Of a stretch of 64,000 nt of DNA, positions 53,535-63,300 are shown piece by piece. The notes under the pieces were generated by a model, which was not told the origin of the DNA, did not search any database, and saw only the letters and a list, made by a program, of their open reading frames with translations. The translations under genes were made by a program, and so were the position numbers. The stretch is from Sciscionella marina DSM 45152 (GTDB lineage Bacteria > Actinomycetota > Actinomycetes > Mycobacteriales > Pseudonocardiaceae): the NCBI RefSeq assembly GCF_000379465.1, contig NZ_KB905447.1:124001-188000 (forward strand), given 5' to 3'. Position 1 is the first letter of the stretch. The number at the start of each line of letters is the position of its first letter.

Positions 53535-56288
53535 GTGGCTGAACCCGTTTCGACCCGCACTCCCGCCGAATCGTTCAGTGCCGCACGGGAGCGCACGGCG
53601 AATCCGAAGCTCGCCGAGTTCTCCGGCCTGCTGTCCTTCGAGCTCGACCCCTTCCAGGCACAGGCATGCCGTGCCCTGGAAGGTGGGCACGGCGTGCTCG
53701 TCTGCGCCCCGACCGGCGCGGGCAAGACCGTGGTCGGCGAGTTCGCGGTGCACCTCGCGCTCGCCGGCGGTGGCAAGTGCTTCTACACCACGCCGATCAA
53801 GGCACTGTCCAACCAGAAGTTCGCCGACCTCGTCGAGCGCTACGGCGCGGACAACGTCGGCCTGCTCACCGGGGACACGAGTGTGCGCTCGGATGCCCCG
53901 ATCGTCGTGATGACGACCGAGGTACTGCGCAACATGCTCTACGCGGGCTCGCCGACGCTCATCGGGCTCGAATACGTGGTGATGGACGAGGTGCACTACC
54001 TCGCCGACCGGTTCCGCGGCGCGGTGTGGGAAGAGGTCATCCTGCACCTGCCCGACGACGTGCGGCTGGTCAGCCTGTCCGCGACCGTGTCCAACGCCGA
54101 GGAGTTCGGTGAATGGCTGGTCGAGGTGCGCGGGGACACCACGGTCGTGGTGGACGAGCACCGGCCGGTGCCGTTGTGGCAGCACATGATGCTCGGCTCC
54201 GAACTGATGGACCTGTTCGGTGGCAAGGAGGGCAAGGACGGCACCGGCATCAACCCCCGGCTCAAGCGGCGCGCCGAGGAACTGGGCAGGCGGTTCCCGC
54301 AGTTCGACCGGCGCGGGCCGAAGGACCGGGGCAGGCGCCCGCCCCGCTTCCGCCCGCCGAGCAGGGTCGAGGTGCTCAACCGGCTGGACGCGGACGGGCT
54401 GCTGCCCGCGATCGTGTTCGTGTTCTCCCGCGCGGGCTGCGATGCCGCGGTGGACATGTGCGTGCGCGCTGGTCTGCGGCTGACCACGAACGCCGAGGGC
54501 ACCCAGATCCGTGAGATCGTCGAACGGCACACCCGCGACCTGCCCAAGGCCGACCTGCAGGTGCTCGGCTTCTGGGAGTGGTCGGCCGCCCTGGAACGCG
54601 GGGTCGCCGCGCACCACGCCGGGCTGCTTCCCGCGTTCAAGGAGGCCGTCGAGGAACTGTTCGTGCGCGGACTGGTCAAGGCGGTGTTCGCGACCGAGAC
54701 CCTGGCGCTGGGCATCAACATGCCCGCCCGCACCGTGGTGCTCGAACGGCTGGTGAAGTACAACGGCGAGGCGCACGTCGAGCTGACCCCGGGGGAGTAC
54801 ACCCAGCTGACCGGGCGGGCCGGGCGTCGCGGTATCGACGTGGAGGGGCACGCCGTCGTGCTGTGGCAGCCCGGCATGGACCCCAAACAGGTCGCCGGGC
54901 TCGCCTCCACCCGTACCTACCCGCTGCGTTCTTCCTTCCGGCCCGGCTACAACATGGCGATCAACCTGGTCGCCGCCTTCGGTGCGGACGCCGCCCGGGA
55001 GCTGCTCGAGCAGTCCTTCGCCCAGTTCCAGACCGACCGCTCGGTGGTCGGCATGGCGCGCAGGGTAGAGCGCAACAAGGAAGCACTCGAGGGCTACGCC
55101 GAGGCCATGCACTGTCACCTCGGGGATTTCGCCGAGTACGCCGAACTGCGGGCCCGCCTCGGCGACCGGGAGAAAGCACTGGCCCGCGGTGACCGGGGCA
55201 CCCGCCGCGCGGAGGCCCTTGCTTCGCTGGAACGGCTGCGCAAGGGCGATGTGATCGTGGTGCCTTCGGGCAGGCGCGCCGGGCTCGCGGTGGTCGTGGA
55301 TCCCGGGCTGCACCCCAACAAGGAACCGCATCCGGTCGTGGTCACCGAGTCCCGCTGGGGTGGCCAGCTCTCCTCGGCGGACTTCACCGAACCGGTCGAG
55401 GCCCTGGACCGGATCCGGTTGCCCAAGCAGGTCAACTGGCGCTCCCCGCAGGTGCGCAAGGATGTCGCGGCGAGCCTGCGCAACAGTGACGTCCGGCCGC
55501 CGAAACGCGGCAGGCCCCGGTCCCGCGCCGCGGACGACGCGGAACTCGCCGAGCTGCGCGCGGCCCTGCGCGCGCACCCGTGTCACGGTTGCGCGGACCG
55601 GGAGACGCACGCGCGGTGGGCCGAACGTCATCGCAAACTGCGCGCCGAGACCGCGAGCCTGGAGTCCAAGGTCGCGGGCAAGACGCATTCGCTCGCCCGC
55701 TCCTTCGACCGGATCCGCGCCCTGCTCGCCGAACGCGGTTATCTCGCCAAGGGCCCGGAAGGCGAGCAGGTGGTGACCGAGCACGGCAACCGGCTGGCCC
55801 GGCTGTACTCCGAATCGGACCTGCTCGCCGCCGAGTGCCTGCGCGAGGGAGCCTGGGAAGGGCTCGGTCCCGAGGAACTCGCCGCGGTCGTCTCGGTGCT
55901 CGTGTTCGAGGCGCGCCGCGACTCGCCGGTCGCCGCGCGGGTACCGGCAGGCGCGATCCAGGAAGCCATCGAGGCCACCAACCGGGTGTGGTCCCGGCTC
56001 GAGGCGGACGAACGGCGGCACAAGCTGGACCGCACCCGGGAACCGGACGCGGGCTTCGCCTGGCCGGTGTTCCGCTGGGTCCGCGGGGAGACCCTGGAAC
56101 AGGTGCTCTCCTCCGCCGAGGCCAACGGCCAGGATCTGCTCGCCGGGGATTTCGTCCGCTGGTGCCGCCAGGTGATCGACATGCTCGACCAGATCGACTC
56201 GGTGCTGGGCCGGGACGACCCGCTCGGGGCGAACGCACACCGTGCGGTGCGGGCGATCCGCCGTGGTGTGGTGGAACTCGGGACCTGA
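53535..56288 (+). CDS. helY: Ski2/Mtr4-like DEVH-box RNA helicase (HelY)
   Basis: The 917-residue protein has a superfamily 2 helicase core: Q-motif LDPFQAQACRAL, Walker A CAPTGAGKTVVGEFAV near residue 57, the DEVH box VVMDEVHYLAD near residue 149, SATVSNAEEF (motif III), and the C-terminal QLTGRAGRRGID (motif VI) near residue 426. A Ski2-type C-terminal region follows. It matches the HelY protein next to tatC in mycobacteria. A role in RNA decay or processing is likely from family but not proven. Confidence 0.93.
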   Translation: MAEPVSTRTPAESFSAARERTANPKLAEFSGLLSFELDPFQAQACRALEGGHGVLVCAPTGAGKTVVGEFAVHLALAGGGKCFYTTPIKALSNQKFADLVERYGADNVGLLTGDTSVRSDAPIVVMTTEVLRNMLYAGSPTLIGLEYVVMDEVHYLADRFRGAVWEEVILHLPDDVRLVSLSATVSNAEEFGEWLVEVRGDTTVVVDEHRPVPLWQHMMLGSELMDLFGGKEGKDGTGINPRLKRRAEELGRRFPQFDRRGPKDRGRRPPRFRPPSRVEVLNRLDADGLLPAIVFVFSRAGCDAAVDMCVRAGLRLTTNAEGTQIREIVERHTRDLPKADLQVLGFWEWSAALERGVAAHHAGLLPAFKEAVEELFVRGLVKAVFATETLALGINMPARTVVLERLVKYNGEAHVELTPGEYTQLTGRAGRRGIDVEGHAVVLWQPGMDPKQVAGLASTRTYPLRSSFRPGYNMAINLVAAFGADAARELLEQSFAQFQTDRSVVGMARRVERNKEALEGYAEAMHCHLGDFAEYAELRARLGDREKALARGDRGTRRAEALASLERLRKGDVIVVPSGRRAGLAVVVDPGLHPNKEPHPVVVTESRWGGQLSSADFTEPVEALDRIRLPKQVNWRSPQVRKDVAASLRNSDVRPPKRGRPRSRAADDAELAELRAALRAHPCHGCADRETHARWAERHRKLRAETASLESKVAGKTHSLARSFDRIRALLAERGYLAKGPEGEQVVTEHGNRLARLYSESDLLAAECLREGAWEGLGPEELAAVVSVLVFEARRDSPVAARVPAGAIQEAIEATNRVWSRLEADERRHKLDRTREPDAGFAWPVFRWVRGETLEQVLSSAEANGQDLLAGDFVRWCRQVIDMLDQIDSVLGRDDPLGANAHRAVRAIRRGVVELGT

Positions 56289-56358
56289 CGGAGACCGGGT
56301 TCCCGGTGTGATTTGATCGCTGGCACACTCGGAGTGCAGCGGTGCAGAAGGGCGCGAG

Positions 56359-57123
56359 ATGACGAATCCGTACGGGCCTCAGGGCGGTCAGATTCCTCCC
56401 TGGGACCGGCAACCGCCTCACGGCGGTGGACAACCACAGCAACCGTACGGACAGCCGCAGCCCGGTTACTCTCAGCCCGGATATCCCCAGCCCGGATATC
56501 CCCAGCAGTATCCCGGCTACGGACAGGCACCGCAGCCCGGGCCGCCCCAGCCGCCGCGGCAACCGCAGCAGCCCTACGGTCAGTCACCGCAGGGACACGG
56601 GCAGCCCGGCGGGTTCGGTTCGCCGAATCCGTACGCTCAGCCGCCGCAACAGCAACCACAACCACAACAGCAACCGCAGCAGCCCTACGGTCCGCAGTAC
56701 GGGCAGCAGCAGTATGCCCAACAGCAGTACCTCCAGCAGCGGTACCCGCAGCAACAGTTCGGCCAGGGCGGGCAGCCGCCGTTCGGCCGGCAGCCGAAAC
56801 CCAAGGGAAACGCCAAGATCTGGGGACTCGTCGCCCTCGTCGTGGTGGTCATCGCGGTGCTCGCGGTGCTGCTGTTCGCCTGGCCCGGCTGGCTGAACGC
56901 CAAGGTGTTCGACAAGGCGAAGATGGAACAGGACGTGCAGACGGTGCTCGTCGAGAAGTACAAGATCGACGGCGCCAAGGATGTCAGTTGCCCGGGGGAC
57001 CAGGCAGTGAAGCAGGGCAACACCTTCGACTGCCAGGTCACGGTGAATGGTGACCAGAAGAAGGTCACCATCAAGGTCAGCGATGCGGGCAGCGCCACCT
57101 ACGACGTCTCGCAGCCGCACTAG
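56359..57123 (+). CDS. Pro/Gln/Tyr-rich membrane protein with extracellular DUF4333 domain (Rv2091c-type)
   Basis: The 254-residue protein has a low-complexity cytoplasmic N-terminus (residues 1-150) built of PYGQ, PGYPQ and QPQQQ repeats. One membrane helix (about residues 157-178) and an extracytoplasmic DUF4333 domain follow, with two cysteines (SCPGD and DCQVTV) able to form a disulfide. The same arrangement follows helY in M. tuberculosis (Rv2091c). The repetitive N-terminus is probably disordered and may form condensates or bind partners. A hairpin follows at 57143-57163. Confidence 0.85.
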   Translation: MTNPYGPQGGQIPPWDRQPPHGGGQPQQPYGQPQPGYSQPGYPQPGYPQQYPGYGQAPQPGPPQPPRQPQQPYGQSPQGHGQPGGFGSPNPYAQPPQQQPQPQQQPQQPYGPQYGQQQYAQQQYLQQRYPQQQFGQGGQPPFGRQPKPKGNAKIWGLVALVVVVIAVLAVLLFAWPGWLNAKVFDKAKMEQDVQTVLVEKYKIDGAKDVSCPGDQAVKQGNTFDCQVTVNGDQKKVTIKVSDAGSATYDVSQPH

Positions 57124-57142
57124 CACCGGTTAATTCCATCGC

Positions 57143-57163
57143 GCCCGATCGTCCGATTCGGGC
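57143..57163 (+). terminator. Hairpin after the DUF4333 gene
   Basis: GCCCGA pairs with TCGGGC across a 9-base loop, 20 bases after the stop and 12 bases before the next start. The stem is short and there is no T tract, so termination would be weak. Confidence 0.35.
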
Positions 57164-57174
57164 AGGATGAGCGT

Positions 57175-58341
57175 ATGCACGAGGTTCGCGTACTCCACCC
57201 CGACCAGCACCGCGCCGCCACCGATGTCTTCCTCGACACGCTGCACGAACGCCCGGTCGAGGATCGGATGTGGGAGCGCCACGCGGAAGCGTTCGAACCG
57301 GGGCGGATGCTCGGCGCCTACGCAGACGGGGAACTGGTCGCGACCGTCGGTTCCTTCCCCTCCGCGGTGCGGGTCCCGGGTGGGGCGACTGTGCCGATGG
57401 CGGCGGTCACGAACGTCGGGGTGCGTGCGGACCACACCCGCAAAGGGATGCTCACCTCGCTGAAACGCGGTCTGTTCGGCGAGGTTCGGGAGCCGATCGC
57501 GGGACTGCACGCGAGTGAGGCCGGGATCTACGGGCGGTTCGGTTACGGGATCGCCACCCGCTCGATCACCGTCACGGTCGACCGGACCAAGGCCCGCGCC
57601 AAGAACCCGGGCAGCGTGCGGATGGTGCCTGCGGAGGAGGCGGCGAAGCTGCTTCCCGAACTGCACGAGCGGATCGGATTCGCCCGCGCCGGGGCGATGC
57701 GCCGCCCGGCGGGCTGGTGGACGGGCATGGCGGCGGAACGCGAGCAGCGCGGTAAACACACGGTGGTGGTGCACCGGAACCCGGAGGGCGTCGAGGACGG
57801 ATATGTCCAGTACGGCATCCACCGCCCCGGCGAGCAGCGCGAGCTCACCGTGAAGGAATTCTGGGCCGCCACCCCGGACAGTTATGCCGAGCTGTGGCGC
57901 TACGTCCTTTCGGTGGACCTCGTCGGCACGGTCGTCGTGCCCGACAGGCCCCGCGATGAACCGCTCGACCTGCTGCTCGAGGACCCGCGCGCGGCACGGA
58001 TCACCAACTCCTCGGACGAACTGTGGCTCCGGCTATTGGATGTGCCCGCCGCGCTCGCCGCACGTTCCTACGGTCCGGGTTCGGTGGTGCTCGGGGTGCA
58101 CGACGACTTCCTCCCGGAGAACTCCGGCAACTACCGGATCGGCGCGGAGGGCGCTACGCGGGTCGAGGAGGAGCCGGACCTGCGCTGCGATGTGCCGGCC
58201 CTGGCCACGCTCTACCTCGGCGACCGGAGTCCGTCCGAGCTCGCCTTCGCCGGGCGCCTGACGGGGCCGGACGAGGCGATCCGTCGCGCGGACGCCGTGC
58301 TGCGCACCGAGCGGCCGCCGTGGTCCGGAACGGATTTCTGA
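57175..58341 (+). CDS. Eis-like GNAT N-acetyltransferase
   Basis: The 388-residue protein resembles Eis (enhanced intracellular survival), a hexameric acetyltransferase that modifies aminoglycosides and protein lysines. Motifs include VTNVGVRADHTRKGMLTSL (acetyl-CoA site) near residue 81, a Tyr-containing segment AGIYGRFGYG near residue 116, and a C-terminal sterol-carrier-like domain ending in Phe, whose carboxylate acts in catalysis in known Eis proteins. Here the last residues are GTDF. The substrate in this organism cannot be predicted; aminoglycosides, peptides or proteins are all possible. Confidence 0.88.
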   Translation: MHEVRVLHPDQHRAATDVFLDTLHERPVEDRMWERHAEAFEPGRMLGAYADGELVATVGSFPSAVRVPGGATVPMAAVTNVGVRADHTRKGMLTSLKRGLFGEVREPIAGLHASEAGIYGRFGYGIATRSITVTVDRTKARAKNPGSVRMVPAEEAAKLLPELHERIGFARAGAMRRPAGWWTGMAAEREQRGKHTVVVHRNPEGVEDGYVQYGIHRPGEQRELTVKEFWAATPDSYAELWRYVLSVDLVGTVVVPDRPRDEPLDLLLEDPRAARITNSSDELWLRLLDVPAALAARSYGPGSVVLGVHDDFLPENSGNYRIGAEGATRVEEEPDLRCDVPALATLYLGDRSPSELAFAGRLTGPDEAIRRADAVLRTERPPWSGTDF

Positions 58342-58345
58342 GCTG

Positions 58346-59041
58346 GTGCGCCAACGGGTCATCGGACTGCTCGGCGGAATGAGCTGGGAGAGCAGCGCGG
58401 AGTACTACCGGTTGCTCAATGAGTTCGTCGCCGCCCGGCTGGGTGGACTGCACTCGGCTCGCTGTGTGCTCGCCTCGCTGGATTTCGCCGAGGTGGAACG
58501 GATGCAGGGCGACGGCGACTGGGCCGCGGCCGGGGAACTGCTCGCGGAGGCGGCCCGCGGTCTCGAAGCGGCGGGTGCGGAGTTTTTGCTGGTGTGCACC
58601 AACACGATGCACAAGGTCGCGGACACGGTGCAGGCCGCGGTCTCGATCCCGTTGCTGCACCTGGCCGATGCGACCGCCGAGGCGGTGCACGCGGCGGGGA
58701 TCGACACGGTCGGTCTGCTCGGCACCGCGTTCACCATGGAGCAGGATTTCTACCGGGAACGGCTCGAACGGCAGGGGCTGACAGTGCGGCTGCCCGGGGC
58801 GCAGGACCGGGCCGAGGTACACCGGGTCATCTACGAGGAACTCTGCCGCGGCCGGGTCCTGGACGAATCACGGGCCCGCTACCGCGCGGTCATCGAGCGG
58901 TTCGCCCAAGCCGGGGCACAGGGCGTCATCCTCGGCTGCACCGAGATCGAACTGCTCATCACCCGATCGGACAGCGCGATCCCGGTGTTCCCGACGACCA
59001 GATTGCACGCCGAGGCAGCGGTGCGACGCGCGCTCGAGTAG
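58346..59041 (+). CDS. Aspartate/glutamate racemase family protein
   Basis: The 231-residue protein has the two catalytic cysteines of PLP-independent racemases, one in VCTNTMH near residue 92 and one in GCTEIELL near residue 198. It also has the N-terminal GLLGGMSWESSAEYYRLLN signature and the IPLLHLADATAEAV helix. It is the broad Asp/Glu racemase (YgeA/MurI-like) type; its substrate may be an amino acid other than Glu. The GTG start lies 4 bases after the stop of the Eis-like gene, so the pair is probably an operon. Confidence 0.88.
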   Translation: MRQRVIGLLGGMSWESSAEYYRLLNEFVAARLGGLHSARCVLASLDFAEVERMQGDGDWAAAGELLAEAARGLEAAGAEFLLVCTNTMHKVADTVQAAVSIPLLHLADATAEAVHAAGIDTVGLLGTAFTMEQDFYRERLERQGLTVRLPGAQDRAEVHRVIYEELCRGRVLDESRARYRAVIERFAQAGAQGVILGCTEIELLITRSDSAIPVFPTTRLHAEAAVRRALE

Positions 59042-59292
59042 CTCCGGTGCACTGCGCGGGCGGCCGCGCCGATTCAGGTGCTGCTGCAGTTCGGTCGGCG
59101 GCGCTCAGGGCGCACCCGTTCATGGGCGGCTTGGAGCCGCGGGCCGGGCGAGGTCATGGCCGACCGCGGCGAGCGCGGTGACCTGATCGAAAAGCCCGTT
59201 GCCGGCGACACAGAGCTCCGCATCGCCTTGGACAGCATGCTGTCGAGCTTGTCGGGCGCTCCACGACAGAACCGTCGCGAACACGGAGGGGC

Positions 59293-59592
59293 ATGATCGA
59301 CGCCGGCACGGGCCGAGGACCGTGCACCGATCACCGGCCCGGCGACTACCTACGACACTCTTCCGGCGCCATCGACATCGGCTTCCAGGGCCCGGACAAG
59401 GCCGCGGTGGACACCTCGATCATGGCGTTCACCGACCGCCCCGCCCCGGATCACCGGGGCCGCCGGCACGACGAGTTCGCCTCGCCACACAGGCGGATAG
59501 GCGCTGGCTCATCAGCGGGCTCGGCCTCCTCGTGGAGGGCCTCGCGCCGGACGGCCGGCTGGTGGCACCGCGCTGCCCCGGAGGCGAACCGA
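59293..59592 (+). pseudogene. Possible degraded coding sequence in a 551-base gap
   Basis: Between the racemase stop (59041) and the diguanylate cyclase stop (59593) no intact gene is convincing. An ATG at 59293 preceded by GGAGGGG opens a frame whose first part has protein-like composition (GAIDIGFQGPDKAAVD, TSIMAFTDRP) and GC-rich third positions. After about 59490 a different frame becomes protein-like (RWLISGLGLLVEGLAPDGRL), suggesting one frameshift. I do not recognise the family. 59042-59292 shows no supported gene. Confidence 0.3.
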
Positions 59593-60195
59593 TCAGCTCG
59601 CGAGGGCGGCCGGTGCCTCGTGCACCGCGGGCCCCAGTCGGGGCGGACGCTCGGCCGTCTCCACCCGGTCACGTCCGTGCCGCTTCGCGGAGAGCAGCGC
59701 TCCGTCGGCCCGCCGCATCAGCTCGGGCAACGAGCCGCGGAACGCGCCGGTGTGCGTGGCCATGCCGATCGAAGCGGTCAGTCCCTCGACGATCACCGGT
59801 TCGCCATCGGTATCCAGCGCGGTGACCGGGGTGACGCGCAACTGGTGCCGGATGCGGTGCGCGACCGAGCATCCCTGGGCGGCGTCTCCCGGGAGCAGCA
59901 CGAGAAACTCGTCCCCACCGTAGCGCCCGACGATATCGCCGCGCCGTACTCCTTTCGCGATACCGGCCGCAGCCGTTCGCAGTATCTGGTCCCCGGCCAG
60001 ATGGCCGTACGCATCGTTGATCTCCTTGAACCGGTCCAAGTCGATGATCAGCAGCACCTGGGGGGAAACACGGCGATCGGCGAGCAACCGCTCGGCCCGG
60101 TCCTCCCATCCCCACCGGTCGAGCAGGCCGGTCAACCGGTCGATGTTCCGCCCCTCGAATGCTTGACCGCAGTATTGACAGTGCTGTCGCGACAC
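59593..60195 (-). CDS. Diguanylate cyclase (GGDEF) with N-terminal CxxC motif
   Basis: The 200-residue protein has a short N-terminal CQYCG motif (Cys6, Cys9) that may bind a metal or form a disulfide, then a full GGDEF domain. The active site is intact: RYGGDEF at residues 91-97, with the allosteric I-site RRGD (84-87) exactly five residues before it. It should make c-di-GMP from GTP and be feedback-inhibited. The GTG start at 60195 is preceded by GGAGGTGATC, an exact match to the anti-Shine-Dalgarno complement. Longer upstream starts at 60237 or 60324 lack this. No sensor domain is present. It is divergent from the SARP regulator. Confidence 0.9.
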   Translation of the reverse strand: MSRQHCQYCGQAFEGRNIDRLTGLLDRWGWEDRAERLLADRRVSPQVLLIIDLDRFKEINDAYGHLAGDQILRTAAAGIAKGVRRGDIVGRYGGDEFLVLLPGDAAQGCSVAHRIRHQLRVTPVTALDTDGEPVIVEGLTASIGMATHTGAFRGSLPELMRRADGALLSAKRHGRDRVETAERPPRLGPAVHEAPAALAS

Positions 60196-60345
60196 CGGGA
60201 TCACCTCCGCTTCACTGCTTGACGCGCAGCGTTCCATCGAGCGACGACGAATCGCGGTCACTGCGCGGACAGAAGACTGTTTCCGCAGGAAGGCACCCTT
60301 GACTAGGCGGTGAACGGCTGACAATGTCGAACGATCAGCCCTGGG

Positions 60346-60362
60346 TGGTACGCGCCATACCA
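60346..60362. promoter_or_regulatory. Short inverted repeat upstream of the SARP gene
   Basis: TGGTA and TACCA form a 5-base inverted repeat around a 7-base spacer, 31 bases before the SARP start, and a TTGACT sequence lies further upstream at 60299-60304. It could be an operator in the 198-base divergent promoter region shared with the GGDEF gene. The evidence is slight. Confidence 0.25.
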
Positions 60363-60393
60363 GCGTATCCTCGCCGGGTTTGGGAGTGGGACG

Positions 60394-63300
60394 ATGGCGG
60401 GTGTCGAATTCCGGATTCTCGGTGACCTCGAAGTGTCCTTCGACGGTGAGCCCGCCGCGTTCGGTGGTCCCAAACTCCGGATTCTGCTCGCCACCCTACT
60501 GCTCGAATGGAACCGCACGGTACGCCTCGCCGATCTGACCGAGCGCCTGTGGCATCCGGAATCGCACGGCTCGGCCCGAACCACGGTACAGACCTACGTG
60601 CAGCGGCTGCGGCGCCTGCTGGACACCCCCGAGCGGCTGGTCACCGTCGGCAACGGTTATCGGATCCTCGCCGAGCAGTACGAACTGGACCTTGCTCGTT
60701 TTCGCTCTGCGGTCGCCCGGACACAGCAGCTGAGTGTTCCGGCCGAGAAGGCCGAGCTACTGCGGGAAGCACTGAGCCAGTGGCATGGCCGCCCATTGGC
60801 GAACATCCACTCCGAGGTGATCCAGACCGTCGACGTTCCCCGGCTCGAGGAGGAATGGCTCGATACCGCACAGCAGCGGTTCGACCTCGAGCTCCAGCTC
60901 GGCAGGCACCTCGACGTGGTCCGCGAGCTGCCTGCGCTGGCCGGGGCGCATCCGACGCGGGAAGATCTGCACGGTCAATGGATGCTCGCGCTGTACCGGT
61001 CCGGGCGGCAGGCCGAAGCGCTCGGTGTGTTCCACCAGATCAGGAATGTGCTCGCCGAACAGCTCGGCATCGATCCGAACAAGGATCTGCAACGGCTCTA
61101 TCAGCGGATTCTCAACGAGGACCCGGGTATCGACCGGCCGGTTGCGCACGAGACGATCCTGGCCCCGAGTATCGCGGTGCCCCGCGAACTGCCCGCCGAT
61201 ATCGGTGATTTCGTCGGACGCGAGGACGTCGAGGCCCGCCTGGTCGGCGCCCTGCGCTCCGGGCCGCGGTCGATGTTCGCGATCTCCGGTCAGCCCGGGA
61301 TCGGGAAGACCGCCTTCGCCGTGCACATAGCCCACGAGGTGGGTAAGCATTTCCCGGACGGGCAGCTCTACGCCGACCTCGAAGGGTATTCCGCCACCCA
61401 GCCCGTCACCGCGGTCCAGGTGCTCGCCCGGTTCGTGGTGGCCCTGGGCGTCTCCGCGCATCAGGTGCCCGTCGGCCGGGAGGAACTCATCGCGCTGTAC
61501 CGGACCCTGCTCGCCGACCGGCGCGTGCTCGTCGTGCTGGACAATGCCGCCGACCCGGCCCAGGTGCGGCCACTGCTGCCGACCGCCGGGGGAAGCGCGG
61601 CGATCGTCACCAGCCGCAACCAGTTACGTGGCCTGACGGCCCTGCAGGGTGTGCACGCCGTTCACCTCGAGGTGCTCAGTGCCGAACAGGGACTGACGCT
61701 GCTGTCCGGGATCCTCGGGGAGCAGCGAGTGCGGGCAGAACTGGACGAGGCCGCGGAACTCGTCGAACTGTGCGGGTTTCTTCCGCTGGCCATTCGTATC
61801 GCCGCGGCCAACCTGTATTCGCGTGCCTACGAGTCCATCCACGCCTACATCCGCGAGCTGAACGGGCCGGGACGGCTTGCCTCCTTCGACATCGAAGGGG
61901 ACGAAGAAGCGACCCTGCGCGCCGCTTTCGATCTGTCCTACTCGCATCTCGCACCCCGCGCGGCACGGGTCTTCCGGTTGCTGGGCGCGTTACCGGGGCA
62001 GGACTTCACCATCGAGATGGCTGCCGCCTTTCTCGGCTCGTCCTTCCCGGATACCGCGCGGCTGCTCGACCATCTGGCCGCGGCGAGCCTGGTGAGCCAC
62101 CACAGCTCCGGCAGGCTCTGGATGCACGATCTCATCCGGCTCTACGCGATCGAACGCTGCGAGCAGGAGGAGCCGACGGCCGAACTCAGCGAGGCGCGCG
62201 GCCGTATCGTGGATTTCTACTTCCGCAAGGCATCCGCCGCTGCCGAACTGACCAATCCGATGCGCGCACGACTGCCTCCTTCGCCGGATGAGATACGACC
62301 GGAAACCGAGTTCGCGGACGCTTCGGAAGCGACTCGGTGGTTCGATGCGGAGTGCCCGAATCTGATCGCGACGATCCGGGAGGTTCGGGACACCGCGCAT
62401 CGCGAGCAGGTGGTCCGGCTGGCAGAGGCAATACGCCCACATCTGTTCACCAATGGGCGGCATCTTCCCGAAGCGCTGGTGGCCTATCGCGCCCTGCTGC
62501 AGTCGGCGATCGAATCCGACGATGTGCACACCGAGGCGGCGATGCATCACGCGATCGGCGCACTGCTGGAACGAAGCCTGGAACACGCCCCGGCGATTCA
62601 CCACTTCACCAGGGAACTGCGCGCCCACCGGATCAGCGGATCGGTGCCGAGCCAGGCACGGGCGTTGATCAGCCTGGGCAATGTGCTCTACATGGCGGGG
62701 GAGCTGGAGAAAGCCAGTGCACGCCTCGGCGAGGGAATCCAGCTCGCCGGACAGGTCGGGGAAGAACCCTTGGTCTCGTTCGGAAAGCTGAACCAGGCGG
62801 CCGTGGAATCCCGGCGTGGTCGGCTGTATGAGGCCGAACAGGTGGCGCGCGAGGCCATCGCTATCAACGAACACTCCACGGCGCGAGCGACAGCGGACGA
62901 TCCGCGCCGGATTCTGGGCGAGACTCTGGTGCAGCGCGGTGCCTACCGGGAGGCGACCAGGGAACTAAGGCTGGCACTCGAATCGTTGCGCGCCACGCTT
63001 TCGCCGTACTGTCAAGCGGTGACACAGAGTCAGCTGGCGGTTGCCCACGACGCGATCGGTGACGTGGCCATCGCGCAGCGGTACGCCCAGGACGCTTTCG
63101 AGACCGCCCGTGAGCAAGGGGCACTCGACGAGGAAGCCGAAGTCATGGTGGCACTCGTTTCCGTGGATCCGGACATGGCATGGCGGGCCCGCCACGATGC
63201 CCTCGAGCGCGCGGTACAGCTGTGCCACAGGGTTGATCATCGCTATATGGAGGCGACCGCCCTGTGTGAGCTCGCCGAGCTGTACGTAGAGCTGCGGGAG

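Noticed and set aside
53169-56240. A 1023-codon minus-strand frame antisense to helY and tatC
   Set aside because: No domain is visible, and helY on the plus strand has complete helicase motifs.
59293-60222. A 309-codon plus-strand frame antisense to the diguanylate cyclase
   Set aside because: Only the first part outside the GGDEF gene is protein-like; the rest is antisense to an intact GGDEF domain. Only the first part is kept, as a possible remnant.
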